From: CAXRDE01 sp964229355
Lineage (GTDB): Bacteria; Cyanobacteriota; Sericytochromatia; UBA7694
Direction: 5' to 3'
DNA length: 64,000 nucleotides
Assembly (NCBI GenBank): GCA_964229355.1
Contig: CAXRDE010000009.1
Span: forward strand, 124,001 to 188,000
In this document: one piece after another, positions 16,584 through 25,080 of the stretch
Layout: the number at the start of each line of letters is the position of its first letter
How positions within the stretch are numbered: position 1 is the first letter of the stretch
Translations under genes and position numbers: made by a program
Notes under the pieces: model-generated
What the model was told of the DNA's origin: nothing
The model's input: the letters and a program-made list of their open reading frames with translations, nothing else
Database searches by the model: none

Positions 16584-16622
16584 AACAAAACAAAAGCCTC
16601 TCTGAAACAGTTTCAGAGAGGC
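16584..16622 (-). terminator. Intrinsic terminator after etfA
   Basis: A 12-bp perfect stem (16596-16607 with 16611-16622) has a three-base loop. On the minus strand it is followed by TTTTGTTTTGTTT, giving termination of the etfBA transcript. Confidence 0.85.
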
Positions 16623-16641
16623 TTGATAAGTCAGATTAAAC

Positions 16642-17610
16642 TTAGCCTTTAGCAGCTTTGAGTTTTTCGGTGAGTTCAGGTAAAACTTCAAACACATCAG
16701 CAACCATACCGTAGCTGGCCACTTTAAAAATGGGCGCTTCGGCATCGGTATTGATGGCGATAATGTTTTTTGAAGAAGACATACCTGCCAGGTGCTGCAT
16801 GGCACCAGAAATGGCACAGGCAACATAGAGGCTAGGACTTACGGTTTTACCGGTTTGTCCTACCTGTTCGCCGTGAGGACGCCAGCCGGCATCGACCACT
16901 GCACGAGAAGCGCCCACAGCGCCACCCAGTACATCAGCCAGCTCTTCGATCATTTTGAAGTTCTCAGGGGCTTTCAAACCCCGTCCACCACTGACCACGA
17001 TGTCAGCTTCAGCCACGTCAATTTTGTCTCCGCCAGAGGTTTCAACGGCAGTCACTTTAGCGCGGATATCACTATCGCTGAGGGTCAGGTCTAAAGCAGA
17101 AACTTCAGCACTGCGAGAAGCGTCAGCAGGCTTTACAGCGACCACATTGGGACGCATGCTCACCAGCGCTGGGCTAGCAGCCAAAGAAACCTTCGCCATG
17201 GCTTTACCGGCAAACATGGGGCGTACAGCCACAAACTTTCCACCTTCATGGCTGAGTTCTAAGGCGTCAGACACCAGACCCACGTCTAAACGAGCAGCCA
17301 GGCGAGGCGCCAGGTCTTTACCATTGCTAGAGGCGGCAAACAGTACCAATTCAGGCTGAATAGAGTCAATGGCTTGCTTGACCACGTGGGCATAGCCTTC
17401 GGTGGTGTAGTGGTGCAATAAAGCGTGATCAGCCACAAGCACTTTGCTCGCGCCGTATTGCCCCAGGTCAGCGGCCAGGCCAGAAACGCCTTCACCGATT
17501 AACAGAGCGGTCACATCACTGGCGCCCAGGTTTTGGGCTTGCGACAGTAATTCATAACTGGTTTTTTTAATTTTGCTATCTTTGGTTTCAGCAATAACTA
17601 ATACTTTCAT
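16642..17610 (-). CDS. etfA: Electron transfer flavoprotein subunit alpha
   Basis: The large ETF subunit binds FAD and carries electrons from acyl-CoA dehydrogenases to ETF:quinone oxidoreductase. The 322-residue protein shows the ETF N-terminal domain (MKVLVIAETKD). The C-terminal FAD domain carries VSGGRGL, GQTGKTVSPSLY, GISGA-like CAISGAMQHLAGM and IIAINTDAEAPIF, all expected for a complete subunit. It follows etfB by 14 bases, forms an operon with it and ends at an intrinsic terminator. The acyl-CoA dehydrogenase at 1.5-3.3 kb is a likely electron donor. Confidence 0.96.
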   Translation of the reverse strand: MKVLVIAETKDSKIKKTSYELLSQAQNLGASDVTALLIGEGVSGLAADLGQYGASKVLVADHALLHHYTTEGYAHVVKQAIDSIQPELVLFAASSNGKDLAPRLAARLDVGLVSDALELSHEGGKFVAVRPMFAGKAMAKVSLAASPALVSMRPNVVAVKPADASRSAEVSALDLTLSDSDIRAKVTAVETSGGDKIDVAEADIVVSGGRGLKAPENFKMIEELADVLGGAVGASRAVVDAGWRPHGEQVGQTGKTVSPSLYVACAISGAMQHLAGMSSSKNIIAINTDAEAPIFKVASYGMVADVFEVLPELTEKLKAAKG

Positions 17611-17624
17611 GGGTAAGGACTCCT

Positions 17625-18371
17625 TTAGACCACTTTTAATTCTTCGGTGAGGGCTTTCACCAGTTCGTCCACAGAGGCAACGATTTTACCGGCGGGACGC
17701 GCAGGTGGCAGTGTCAAAGACTCAATCACCACTTTGGCAGCCGTGTCAACACCCAGATCAGCCGCTTGAATATCTTCAACGGGCTTCTTCTTGGCTTTTA
17801 AAATCCCCTTCATGGAAGGATAGCGGGGTGTATTCAAACCTTTTTGAGCGGTTAACAGAATGGGAAGCTCAGCCTCTACCACCTGTTGGGCACCTTCGAT
17901 GGTGCGGTTGGCTTTGACTTTGTTTCCGTCGACTTCAAGTTTAATCACGGTAGAGATCTGGGGGATATTCAGCAATTCAGCCACCAGGGAGCCCATTTGC
18001 ATGGCGTCATCATCAATGGCTTGACGGCCCATGAGAATCATGTCGTAAGCACGGCCTTCTACCGCTTTGGCAATCAGTTTGGCGGTGGCTAAAGAATCTA
18101 AAGCCATGGCGCTTTCCGTGATAACGTGCACCGCTTCGTCAGCACCCATTGCCAGGGCTGAACGCAGGGCTTCTTTGGCAGAATCAGGACCCACAGTCAA
18201 AACGGTCACTTTGCCACCGTTGCTCAGGTTGAGGGCTTCTTCAATGGCGAATTCGTCGTAAGGGCTCACGATATTGGTAATGCCATCCCGTACAATGTCT
18301 TTGCCAGATGGATCAATTTGGATAACCGTGGTGGTATCCGGAACTTGCTTAACACAAACAATAATGTCCAT
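17625..18371 (-). CDS. etfB: Electron transfer flavoprotein subunit beta
   Basis: The small ETF subunit binds AMP in the canonical complex and pairs with EtfA. The 248-residue product begins MDIIVCVKQVPDT and contains SPYDEFAIEEAL, VTVLTVGP, LAMGADEAVHV, DMILMGRQAIDDD and the recognition-loop-like stretch LPILLTAQKGLNTPRYPS, all typical of EtfB. The start has AGGAG seven to eight bases upstream. The 116-base gap to fbp probably holds its promoter; no clear -35/-10 pair was found. Confidence 0.96.
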   Translation of the reverse strand: MDIIVCVKQVPDTTTVIQIDPSGKDIVRDGITNIVSPYDEFAIEEALNLSNGGKVTVLTVGPDSAKEALRSALAMGADEAVHVITESAMALDSLATAKLIAKAVEGRAYDMILMGRQAIDDDAMQMGSLVAELLNIPQISTVIKLEVDGNKVKANRTIEGAQQVVEAELPILLTAQKGLNTPRYPSMKGILKAKKKPVEDIQAADLGVDTAAKVVIESLTLPPARPAGKIVASVDELVKALTEELKVV

Positions 18372-18487
18372 GAAAGGTCTCCTTGATTTTTAAATTTATA
18401 CCCTGCATCATACCATTAACAGAAGGTTAAGTAGGGGTATTTCTGGGTAAATATCACAATTTTTGTCCTGCTTTTGTGCGAATCGTC

Positions 18488-19411
18488 CTATCCTTTGAGA
18501 TAGTTCTTTGCTTTGTCCACTTCGGTGTGTGAGCCGATGTAAATCGGAGCCCGCTGGTGAATTTCTGAGAGTTTGAGATCTAAAATCGGCGTCAGTCCGT
18601 CGGTACCCAAACCGCCGGCCTGTTCACAGATAAAGGCCAGCGGATACAGTTCAAATAAAAGACGCAGTTTGCCTTCGGGACTGTTGACCAGTCCCGGATA
18701 CGAAAACATACCGCCACCTTTCATGAGAATCTGGTTAAAGTCAGGTACCAGCCCCCCGCTATAGCGCAGTTTATATCCCGTAGAGATCAGATCATCAATA
18801 TATTGACGGTGAGGGGCCGTCCAGTCCGTACGCAAGCCTCCCGGACTATAGATCTTACCTTCAGACTTCATGCGAATGTTTTTCTGAGACAGCACAAATT
18901 CACCTTCAGGGTTTAAGACAAACTCGTGAACCCCCTTGCCGCAGGTATAGACCAACGTGGTCAAAGGACCATATAAAATATAAAGCGCGGCCACAATATG
19001 ACGACCCGAATCAATGAGCTTTTCACAGCGATGAATGCCCACAATGGTACCCACGGCCAGGTTCACATCAATTAAAGAAGAACCATCTAGAGGATCCACG
19101 GACACGGAAAACTTAGGGGCCGGATGCTCCGTTTTAATCACCACATCTTGCTCTTCAGAAGCATACTCAGCCACATAGTTAAGTTGGGTAATCATGTCTT
19201 GTAAAATCACATCGGCCTGTTTATCGATTTCAAGCTGGTGCTCCGCGGAAGCGTTTTGAGTGCCTGACATTTTGCGGTTCGCAGCTTTGAGTTGAGCAGA
19301 GATATATTTCCCCGCTACACTCACCGTGTGAATTAAACGACGAAGATCAGGATCAATGCCTTCGTCATATAAGTGTTTGCGTAATAAAACCGAATTATGA
19401 TCCATGGACAT
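18488..19411 (-). CDS. fbp: Class I fructose-1,6-bisphosphatase
   Basis: Removes the 1-phosphate of fructose 1,6-bisphosphate in gluconeogenesis. The 307-residue protein has the metal-binding motif VSVDPLDGSSLIDVN, the upstream acidic cluster YASEEQD, the substrate-binding KYIYSGGL-like RYSGGLVPDFNQIL, and KLRLLFELYPLAFICEQAGG near the C-terminus. Length is slightly below the usual 330. The start overlaps the end of the S4-domain gene by 17 bases, and that gene overlaps the Mpo1-like gene, so the three form one tightly packed unit. Confidence 0.95.
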   Translation of the reverse strand: MSMDHNSVLLRKHLYDEGIDPDLRRLIHTVSVAGKYISAQLKAANRKMSGTQNASAEHQLEIDKQADVILQDMITQLNYVAEYASEEQDVVIKTEHPAPKFSVSVDPLDGSSLIDVNLAVGTIVGIHRCEKLIDSGRHIVAALYILYGPLTTLVYTCGKGVHEFVLNPEGEFVLSQKNIRMKSEGKIYSPGGLRTDWTAPHRQYIDDLISTGYKLRYSGGLVPDFNQILMKGGGMFSYPGLVNSPEGKLRLLFELYPLAFICEQAGGLGTDGLTPILDLKLSEIHQRAPIYIGSHTEVDKAKNYLKG

Positions 19412-19613
19412 CCACCTTTACTTCCACTTCCTCAAAGGCAAACACATCACCCTGGCGCAATTTGCGACCACGACGGGTTTCCACCTCTCCATTGACGGTC
19501 ACCAAACCGTCTTGAATCAACATTTTTGCTTCACCACCGGTGCCGCATAGGTCAGCCAGTTTTAAGGCCTGGGCCAACTGAATATATTCTGTGTGTATAA
19601 GAATCTGTTTCAT
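19395..19613 (-). CDS. S4-domain RNA-binding protein (YaaA/RlbA-like)
   Basis: A 72-residue single S4 domain: FIxLxQALKLADLCGTGGEAKMLI, then GLVTVNGEVETRRGRKLRQGD, the RNA-binding loop shared by ribosome-associated S4 proteins. Small stand-alone S4 proteins of this type bind rRNA or ribosomes. The Met at 19613 is chosen because its ATG overlaps the upstream TGA (ATGA); upstream in-frame codons lie inside the preceding gene. It overlaps fbp by 17 bases. Nothing indicates a link with gluconeogenesis beyond co-transcription. Confidence 0.85.
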   Translation of the reverse strand: MKQILIHTEYIQLAQALKLADLCGTGGEAKMLIQDGLVTVNGEVETRRGRKLRQGDVFAFEEVEVKVDVHGS

Positions 19614-19939
19614 GAAAAAATTCGCTCGTGTACTTTGTTCAGATAATCTTGGCACATGACGCCAAACAGTTTAACGTCGCCCCGTAAGGACTTTACAGGA
19701 TACTGAAAGGTGGCTGGACGGTTTTTTTCAACTTTAAAATGTCCTACCCAGGCAAAGCCATAGCCCAAAAGGGGTGCACCCAATAAAAAGCGTTTTTTGC
19801 GTGTGATGCCAAAACCCAGGAGCGAACATAAAGCCAGTGCGGTCCCGATAAAATGTAAGCGACGGTTAAGCGGGTGCTGGTGCTCTGAAAGGTAGAACGG
19901 CCAGAACGCTTGAAAGCTCGCATATTTTGTTTTTTGCAT
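19610..19939 (-). CDS. Mpo1-like (DUF962) membrane dioxygenase family protein
   Basis: The 109-residue membrane protein has the family's His-rich pattern: FYLSEHQHPLNRRLHFIGT, then GYGFAWVGHFKVEKNRPATF and PVKSLRGD. Yeast Mpo1 is an Fe(II)-dependent dioxygenase that shortens 2-hydroxy fatty acids by alpha-oxidation; bacterial members are mostly uncharacterised. Two hydrophobic segments lie between the His motifs. The Met at 19939 has AAGGTG six bases upstream; an in-frame Met at 19981 would overlap the divergent oxygenase gene. The 3' end overlaps the S4 gene by ATGA. A role in lipid turnover would suit the fatty-acid genes nearby, but this is inference. Confidence 0.85.
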   Translation of the reverse strand: MQKTKYASFQAFWPFYLSEHQHPLNRRLHFIGTALALCSLLGFGITRKKRFLLGAPLLGYGFAWVGHFKVEKNRPATFQYPVKSLRGDVKLFGVMCQDYLNKVHERIFS

Positions 19940-19974
19940 CTTTTTCACCTTGCTATTTAGTGTTACCCTAAAGT

Positions 19975-20556
19975 ATGCCACAAAATCAGTCCTTACCTTC
20001 TTTCTCTCACCTGACAGACTACGTGCTGATCCCGGATTTATTTAGTCCTGAGGAATGCCGAGAAATTATCTACACCCCGCTTCCCGTCACCCAGGCCCAG
20101 GTGATCAAGTATGACGATACCTCTTTTAACCATCTCTCCTTAGAGCAGCGTAATACCAAAGTCAAAGCCATTATTAAAGCCCCCGCCTTTGAATGGATCT
20201 ACCAGCGGGTGATTCAAAAAGTCCAGGACATCAACACCCAGTATTATCAATTTGAAATCAACAACATGAGCCATTTGCAATTGTTAGAGTACGAAAACAC
20301 CGGCTTTTACGATAGCCATGTGGACATTGGCACCGGCGAAAGCAGCAACCGTAAAATTTCGATGGTGGCCTTTTTAAGTGAGCGCTCAGATTACGAAGGC
20401 GGTGAGTTATTGCTCAAACCGGGTTATCCGCAATTGCCCCAAAGCATGGGTAGCGCGGTATTTTTTCCTTCTTATATTCTGCATGAAATTCTCCCGGTGG
20501 TACGCGGTATTCGTCATACCCTGGTGGCCTGGGTGCTGGGGCCTTGTTTTAAATGA
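19975..20556 (+). CDS. 2-oxoglutarate/Fe(II)-dependent oxygenase (prolyl-4-hydroxylase-like)
   Basis: The 193-residue protein has a complete 2OG-oxygenase core. The HxD metal pair is in YDSHVDIGTG, followed by RKISMVAFLS, YEGGELLL and the distal His in PSYILHEILPVVRGIRHTLVAWV, where the Arg should bind the 2OG carboxylate. It resembles PKHD-type hydroxylases such as PiuC and P4H domains. The substrate is unknown: protein hydroxylation or a small molecule are both possible. Its stop overlaps the next gene's start (ATGA), and that next gene is a diverged copy lacking the ligands, so the two proteins may work as a heteromer. It is divergent from the Mpo1-like gene by 35 bases. Confidence 0.9.
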   Translation: MPQNQSLPSFSHLTDYVLIPDLFSPEECREIIYTPLPVTQAQVIKYDDTSFNHLSLEQRNTKVKAIIKAPAFEWIYQRVIQKVQDINTQYYQFEINNMSHLQLLEYENTGFYDSHVDIGTGESSNRKISMVAFLSERSDYEGGELLLKPGYPQLPQSMGSAVFFPSYILHEILPVVRGIRHTLVAWVLGPCFK

Positions 20557-21134
20557 CCATCGCACGCACGCCACTGGTACAGAACGACGATATTCTGCGC
20601 ACTTTTTTTTATAAAAGCCTGTTCAAAAAAGAGCATTGTGAACCCGCGCTGGTAGCCCGGGGCGTCCCCGCTGAGACACACCCCTATTACCAGCAAGAAT
20701 TAGAGCATTTACCCGGCTTTCGCCATTACAAACCGGCCCATATTGAAATCTTGCCGGCCAACGAAGGTAACCAGTGGATACGGGACTCGCTTCAGAGCAT
20801 GCTCAAGGTCTTTAATGAGCGACACTACCAATTTGAAGCTACCCGTTTGTCTGAAGTCCAGCGCATGACGCTACAGAGCGGCGAACACATGCCCTGGCAC
20901 TACAACCTGGGCACGGGCCCCATGGCCTTACGTAAGGTTTGTATTATTGTGGTGTTAAGCCATGAGAACACCTACGAAGGAGGGCAAGTGTGCTCCATTG
21001 TAGGCAGCAGTGCGCAACCGCAGGGTACAGCCATTGTGTACCCCAGCATGGCCACCGTATGCCTACGCCCCGTCACTCAGGGAAGCCTTACGTTTTTATT
21101 TGCCACCTTAGACGGCGAACGCCCGTTTCGCTAG
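20553..21134 (+). CDS. Diverged 2OG-oxygenase paralogue lacking Fe/2OG ligands (predicted pseudoenzyme)
   Basis: Also 193 residues. It aligns with the preceding oxygenase across the core: HYNLGTGPMALRK against HVDIGTGESSNRK, then YEGGQV against YEGGEL, then YPSMATVCLRPVTQGS against FPSYILHEILPVVRGI. In this copy the metal-binding Asp is Asn, the distal His is Val by my alignment, and the Arg expected to bind 2OG is Leu. Fold-defining Gly, Pro and hydrophobic positions are kept, so it is probably folded but non-catalytic. ATGA overlap couples its translation to the active paralogue. Its 3' end overlaps the convergent phosphatase by four bases. An alternative is a differently liganded enzyme. 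Confidence 0.8.
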   Translation: MTIARTPLVQNDDILRTFFYKSLFKKEHCEPALVARGVPAETHPYYQQELEHLPGFRHYKPAHIEILPANEGNQWIRDSLQSMLKVFNERHYQFEATRLSEVQRMTLQSGEHMPWHYNLGTGPMALRKVCIIVVLSHENTYEGGQVCSIVGSSAQPQGTAIVYPSMATVCLRPVTQGSLTFLFATLDGERPFR

Positions 21135-21643
21135 ACTTTCTCCGGGCTTGAGGATGTGAGATGCTCTTCCACGATAACCTCAAGCAAGTTCCGACAGGCC
21201 GGTAATAGCAGCTGATAAACCTGCTCAAAACCGTCCTCTTGAGACCAATAAGGGTCTGGCACATCCTCAGGAATATCGTTAACGTCACGATCCGGGTGGT
21301 AAGCGTCCATTAAGCACAGGCTCGCTGTGGCTCCAGGTACCGTGTCGCGTAAATCCAGAAGCTCATTCAGGTTTTTTTGATCCATGGCCAGGATATAATC
21401 AAAGGTTTTAAAGTCCTCTGGGCGCACCTGTCGGGCCTGCTGTTCGGTGGCTACCCCATGGTTTTGCAGCACCTTTAAAGTCCGATCATCCGGCGGCTCT
21501 CCTGGATGATAGTCTGCAGTCCCCGCTGAGTCACAGCTCACCTGGCTTTGTAGACCACGTTGGGCCACTTCATGGGCAAAAATCGCTTGCGCCATGGGCG
21601 AGCGGCAAATATTACCAAGACAGACAAATAAAACCTTAATCAT
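21131..21643 (-). CDS. Low-molecular-weight protein tyrosine phosphatase
   Basis: The active-site P-loop C-x5-R is seen at Cys8 to Arg14 (VCLGNICRSPMAQAIF), and the general-acid Asp occurs in VPDPYWSQEDGF. The 170-residue length and the DRTLKVLQNHG and DYILAMDQKNL blocks fit the LMW-PTP family, which also includes arsenate reductases; the DP-Y-W motif favours a phosphatase. It follows the solute-binding-protein gene by 14 bases and is the last gene of the alaS series on the minus strand. Confidence 0.93.
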   Translation of the reverse strand: MIKVLFVCLGNICRSPMAQAIFAHEVAQRGLQSQVSCDSAGTADYHPGEPPDDRTLKVLQNHGVATEQQARQVRPEDFKTFDYILAMDQKNLNELLDLRDTVPGATASLCLMDAYHPDRDVNDIPEDVPDPYWSQEDGFEQVYQLLLPACRNLLEVIVEEHLTSSSPEKV

Positions 21644-21657
21644 TGATTATTACTCAC

Positions 21658-22431
21658 TTAGCGTTTAATACTGACATGCCATTTGTCAAAAATTTTCTGA
21701 AATTCAGGATCTTTCACCGCTTTTTTTAAAATCTCATCCACAGCGGCCAGGAGCTCCTGATCCTCAGCTCTCACGAGCCCCACATAAGGCAAAGGGGTGG
21801 TAATGGCGTCACCCGTTAGTTTGATATCATTAATCTTCCAGGCATACCAACTGGCCACCGCTCGCTCGGTTAAAGTAGCGGTAACCTCTTTTTTTGAGAG
21901 CGCCGCAAACAGGGCTTCTGGTGTGGCATAGGCCTTAATGTCAATCTGCGACTTCTTTAAACGATTCAGTTCTTCGAGCAGCAAAGCCCCCACGGAGTGC
22001 ATCACCACACCGACTTTTTTACCCTTGAGATCGGAAAGGTTGTAGGTATAGCTATCGTCGTTGTGCACCGCCAACTTTTGATAAGCGGTGTAATACGCTT
22101 CGGTAAACTGTAAAGACTTCGGCGCGCTGGCATCGGTGGTTTTTTCGATGGCACTCAAAGCAATGTCGGCCTTTTTGCGGCGCACCAGATCCGGCAAGCT
22201 GGCCCAATTTCCCGCCTGGACCTGAAAAGGCCGTTCCAATTTGGCCGCGATGTACTTACCGAGGTCCACTTCAAAGCCCCCGTAATTTTGGGGCGAGGCC
22301 TCATAAACAAAGGGAGAACCCAGCGCTGGATCCATAGCGAAAACCAGCGCTTTGGGAGCGTCGGTGGGGGCCGGAGCACAGGTGCTCAACAGCAACACTG
22401 CCCCGGCCCACCAACGGACCAGCTGACGCAT
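21658..22431 (-). CDS. Family 3 solute-binding lipoprotein (amino-acid-type)
   Basis: The 257-residue product has a signal peptide with lipobox LSTC and the family 3 pattern: SPFVYEASPQNYGGFEVDLGKYIAAKL, then LPDLVRRKKADIALSAIEKT and DLKGKKVGVVMHSVG. The last helix is EFQKIFDKWHVS. Proteins of this type deliver polar amino acids to an ABC importer, or occur as free-standing sensors. No permease or ATPase gene is nearby. Its ATG overlaps the TGA of alaS by one base (TGATG), so expression is tied to alanyl-tRNA synthetase; binding of alanine or a related amino acid is a speculative reading. Confidence 0.9.
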   Translation of the reverse strand: MRQLVRWWAGAVLLLSTCAPAPTDAPKALVFAMDPALGSPFVYEASPQNYGGFEVDLGKYIAAKLERPFQVQAGNWASLPDLVRRKKADIALSAIEKTTDASAPKSLQFTEAYYTAYQKLAVHNDDSYTYNLSDLKGKKVGVVMHSVGALLLEELNRLKKSQIDIKAYATPEALFAALSKKEVTATLTERAVASWYAWKINDIKLTGDAITTPLPYVGLVRAEDQELLAAVDEILKKAVKDPEFQKIFDKWHVSIKR

Positions 22432-25037
22432 CAGGCAGGCGTTCCCGAAGGCAGTAAAGCCACCAGGGCCGACGACAGCTGAGGTAAGCCTTCTGGCTTA
22501 TCGCCACCCCCTGCCTGGGCAAATTCAGGCTTACCGCCACCTTTGGCTCCCACCAGCGGCGACAATTGTTTAATAATTTCTCCCGCCTTGAGGTGCGTAC
22601 TCACCCCTTTAGAAACCGCAGCCACCAGACCGACTTTACCGTCCATTTCAGCACCCAAAACCACCACAGCCTGAGGCTTGTAACCCTTGAGGTTTTCAGC
22701 CACCTGTTTGAGCGCATCCATATCAGGCACGTCAATCTGAGCCGCCAGATAGTGCAGTTCACCCTGCGCCTGGAACTGGGTAGCCAGGCTGGCCACTTGC
22801 TGTAAGGCCATTTCGCTCTTCAGCGCTTTAATGGCCTTTTCTTGTGCCTTGAGTGTCTGTTGCAGCTTGCTCACGCGCTCAGGAATCTGCTCAAAGGGAA
22901 TTTTGAGCTCTTGAGACAGGGTGCGCAGCAACTGTTCATTTTGACTGCTGTAGATATACGCCTGACGACCCGCCACGCCAATCACCCGGCGGACACCGGC
23001 GGCCAGCGCTTCTTCAGCAATGATTTTAAACGACCCAATGGTTCCGGTGGCGGGCACGTGAGTTCCTCCGCAAAACTCAGCGCTGTAAGCGCCCATAGAA
23101 ACCACACGCACTTTTTCACCATATTTTTCACCAAACATGGCCACCGCACCACTTTCACGGGCTTCATCGATAGACATGACCTCTGTTTTAACGGGCAAGT
23201 TTTTCATGATTTGTGTATTCACAAGTTCTTCGACCCGCAGAATTTCTTCGGCAGTCATGGGGCGATTCAGGTTAAAGTCAAAACGGGTTTGGGCATGATT
23301 GACCGCAGAGCCCGCCTGAGCCACCTGCTCACCCAGGACATCTTTCAAAGCCTGATGCAAAAGGTGAGTCACCGAGTGGTGCTTCATGGTCTCTTCGCGC
23401 AGGGTTGCTTCGACAATAGCGTTGACCTGTGAGGCCTGCTCCAGGGCCTGCCAGTCTTCGCCCTGTACCACGTGCACGACCACTTCGCCCACTTTTTGCA
23501 CATCCACCACTTCATAACGGTGGGCGCCAGCAAACAAGGCACCATGGTCACTCACCTGCCCGCCGCTTTCTGCATAAAAAGGCGTGGCTTTTAGCACAAC
23601 ACGGCGCAGATGGGGGACGTTGGTTTCTAGCACAGCCAGCACCTCCGCGTCACTTTGGGTCGCGGTATAACCTAAGAAGGCGGTGGGCTCAAAGCCGACG
23701 ACACCGGCCCCAAGATCGAGATTTGAACGGGCCGCAGAACGGGCGCGCTCCACTTGCTCTTGCATGGCCACTTTATAAGCTGCGTGGTCCACATCAAAAC
23801 CTTGCTCCTGGGCAATTTCCAGGGTGAGCTCCAAAGGAAAACCATAGGTATCGTACAGTTCAAAGGCCGCAGGGCCGGGAACCACTTTGACGCCCTGGGC
23901 TTTTAAGTCAGCGAGCACATCGTCTAAACGCTTCGTGCCCCGATGCAGGGTTTTGCGAAAACGCTCTTCTTCGGTCAGAATGGTTTCGTGGATAATGGAC
24001 TGCTTTTGGGCCAGTTCAGGGTAGATCGTGTACAGTTCTAAGATCGTGGGGATCAGCGCATACAAAAAGTTGTCGGTAATGCCGATCATTTGACCAAAGC
24101 GCACCGCACGACGAATAATACGGCGTAACACGTACCCGCGTCCTTCGTTGCCGGGCTGTACGCCGTCGCCGATTAACATCACCGCTGCACGCGAGTGGTC
24201 TGCAATCACCTGTAGTGCCACGGTATAGCGTTCATGCTGCAGGCCCTCTTCAGGCACCATGGGCTTCACTTTGGCAATAATCGATTGAATCAGGTCCGTA
24301 TCGTAATTGCTGCTTTTGCCCTGCAACACCGAAGCAATTCGTTCCAGGCCCATGCCGGTATCAATATTTTTCGCCGGCAAAGACTTTAAAGAACCATCGG
24401 GCTGACGGTCAAATTCCATAAATACCAGGTTCCAGACTTCCAGGTAACGGTTGTCATCATCATGGCCGGGGTGTAGGGTCACGCCGTTTTTGTCCATGGT
24501 AGGTCCCAGGTCAAAGTAAATCTCAGAGCAAGGCCCACAGGGGCCGGTGTCACCTGCCGCCCAGAAATTGGTATCATCGCCTAAACGGTACATGCGCTCT
24601 GCGGGAATGCCCACTTTTTGGTGCCAAATGTCATAGGCTTCATCGTCACTCTCGTAAACCGTCACGTGGAGCTTTTCTTTGGGCAGCCCCAAAACGTCTG
24701 TTAAAAACTCCCAGGCCCAGGGGATCACTTCGGCTTTGTAATAGTCGCCAAAAGAGAAGTTGCCCAGCATTTCAAAAAAGGTGTGGTGGCGGGGACTAAA
24801 GCCCACATTCTCTAAGTCAGTGGTGCGAAAGCATTTTTGATGGGTGGTGGCACGACTGTACACCGGCTTTTCGGTGCCAAACATAATGGGCTTAAATTGC
24901 AGCATACCCGCAGTGGTCAAAAGCACCGTGGGGTCGTTATACGGAATTAAAGGGGAGCTGGGCAAATGTTTATGGCCTTTGCTCTCAAAGAACTGGATAA
25001 ATTGTTGGCGAATTTCGCTTGCGTTCAAAGATTTCAT
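22431..25037 (-). CDS. alaS: Alanine--tRNA ligase
   Basis: Class II synthetase, 868 residues, close to the usual 875. The N-terminal catalytic domain begins LNASEIRQQFIQFFESKGHKHLPSS-like, with FKPIMFGTEKP, ATTHQKCFRTTDLENVG and the motif 3 region GMGLERIASVLQG. The editing domain has the zinc-binding HHSVTHLLH and CGGTH motifs. The C-Ala domain ends with the Gly-rich VGAKGGGKPEFAQAGGGD. A GAGG site precedes the ATG, and TATACT (25061-25056 on the minus strand) may be a -10 element. The solute-binding gene is coupled through TGATG. Confidence 0.97.
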   Translation of the reverse strand: MKSLNASEIRQQFIQFFESKGHKHLPSSPLIPYNDPTVLLTTAGMLQFKPIMFGTEKPVYSRATTHQKCFRTTDLENVGFSPRHHTFFEMLGNFSFGDYYKAEVIPWAWEFLTDVLGLPKEKLHVTVYESDDEAYDIWHQKVGIPAERMYRLGDDTNFWAAGDTGPCGPCSEIYFDLGPTMDKNGVTLHPGHDDDNRYLEVWNLVFMEFDRQPDGSLKSLPAKNIDTGMGLERIASVLQGKSSNYDTDLIQSIIAKVKPMVPEEGLQHERYTVALQVIADHSRAAVMLIGDGVQPGNEGRGYVLRRIIRRAVRFGQMIGITDNFLYALIPTILELYTIYPELAQKQSIIHETILTEEERFRKTLHRGTKRLDDVLADLKAQGVKVVPGPAAFELYDTYGFPLELTLEIAQEQGFDVDHAAYKVAMQEQVERARSAARSNLDLGAGVVGFEPTAFLGYTATQSDAEVLAVLETNVPHLRRVVLKATPFYAESGGQVSDHGALFAGAHRYEVVDVQKVGEVVVHVVQGEDWQALEQASQVNAIVEATLREETMKHHSVTHLLHQALKDVLGEQVAQAGSAVNHAQTRFDFNLNRPMTAEEILRVEELVNTQIMKNLPVKTEVMSIDEARESGAVAMFGEKYGEKVRVVSMGAYSAEFCGGTHVPATGTIGSFKIIAEEALAAGVRRVIGVAGRQAYIYSSQNEQLLRTLSQELKIPFEQIPERVSKLQQTLKAQEKAIKALKSEMALQQVASLATQFQAQGELHYLAAQIDVPDMDALKQVAENLKGYKPQAVVVLGAEMDGKVGLVAAVSKGVSTHLKAGEIIKQLSPLVGAKGGGKPEFAQAGGGDKPEGLPQLSSALVALLPSGTPA

Positions 25038-25080
25038 GACATGTACCTCGTGGACAGTATAACAGCTTCAGATGGCCTTT

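Noticed and set aside
22842..23432. Long plus-strand frame inside alaS
   Set aside because: It is antisense to the alanyl-tRNA synthetase editing domain, whose codons explain the open frame.
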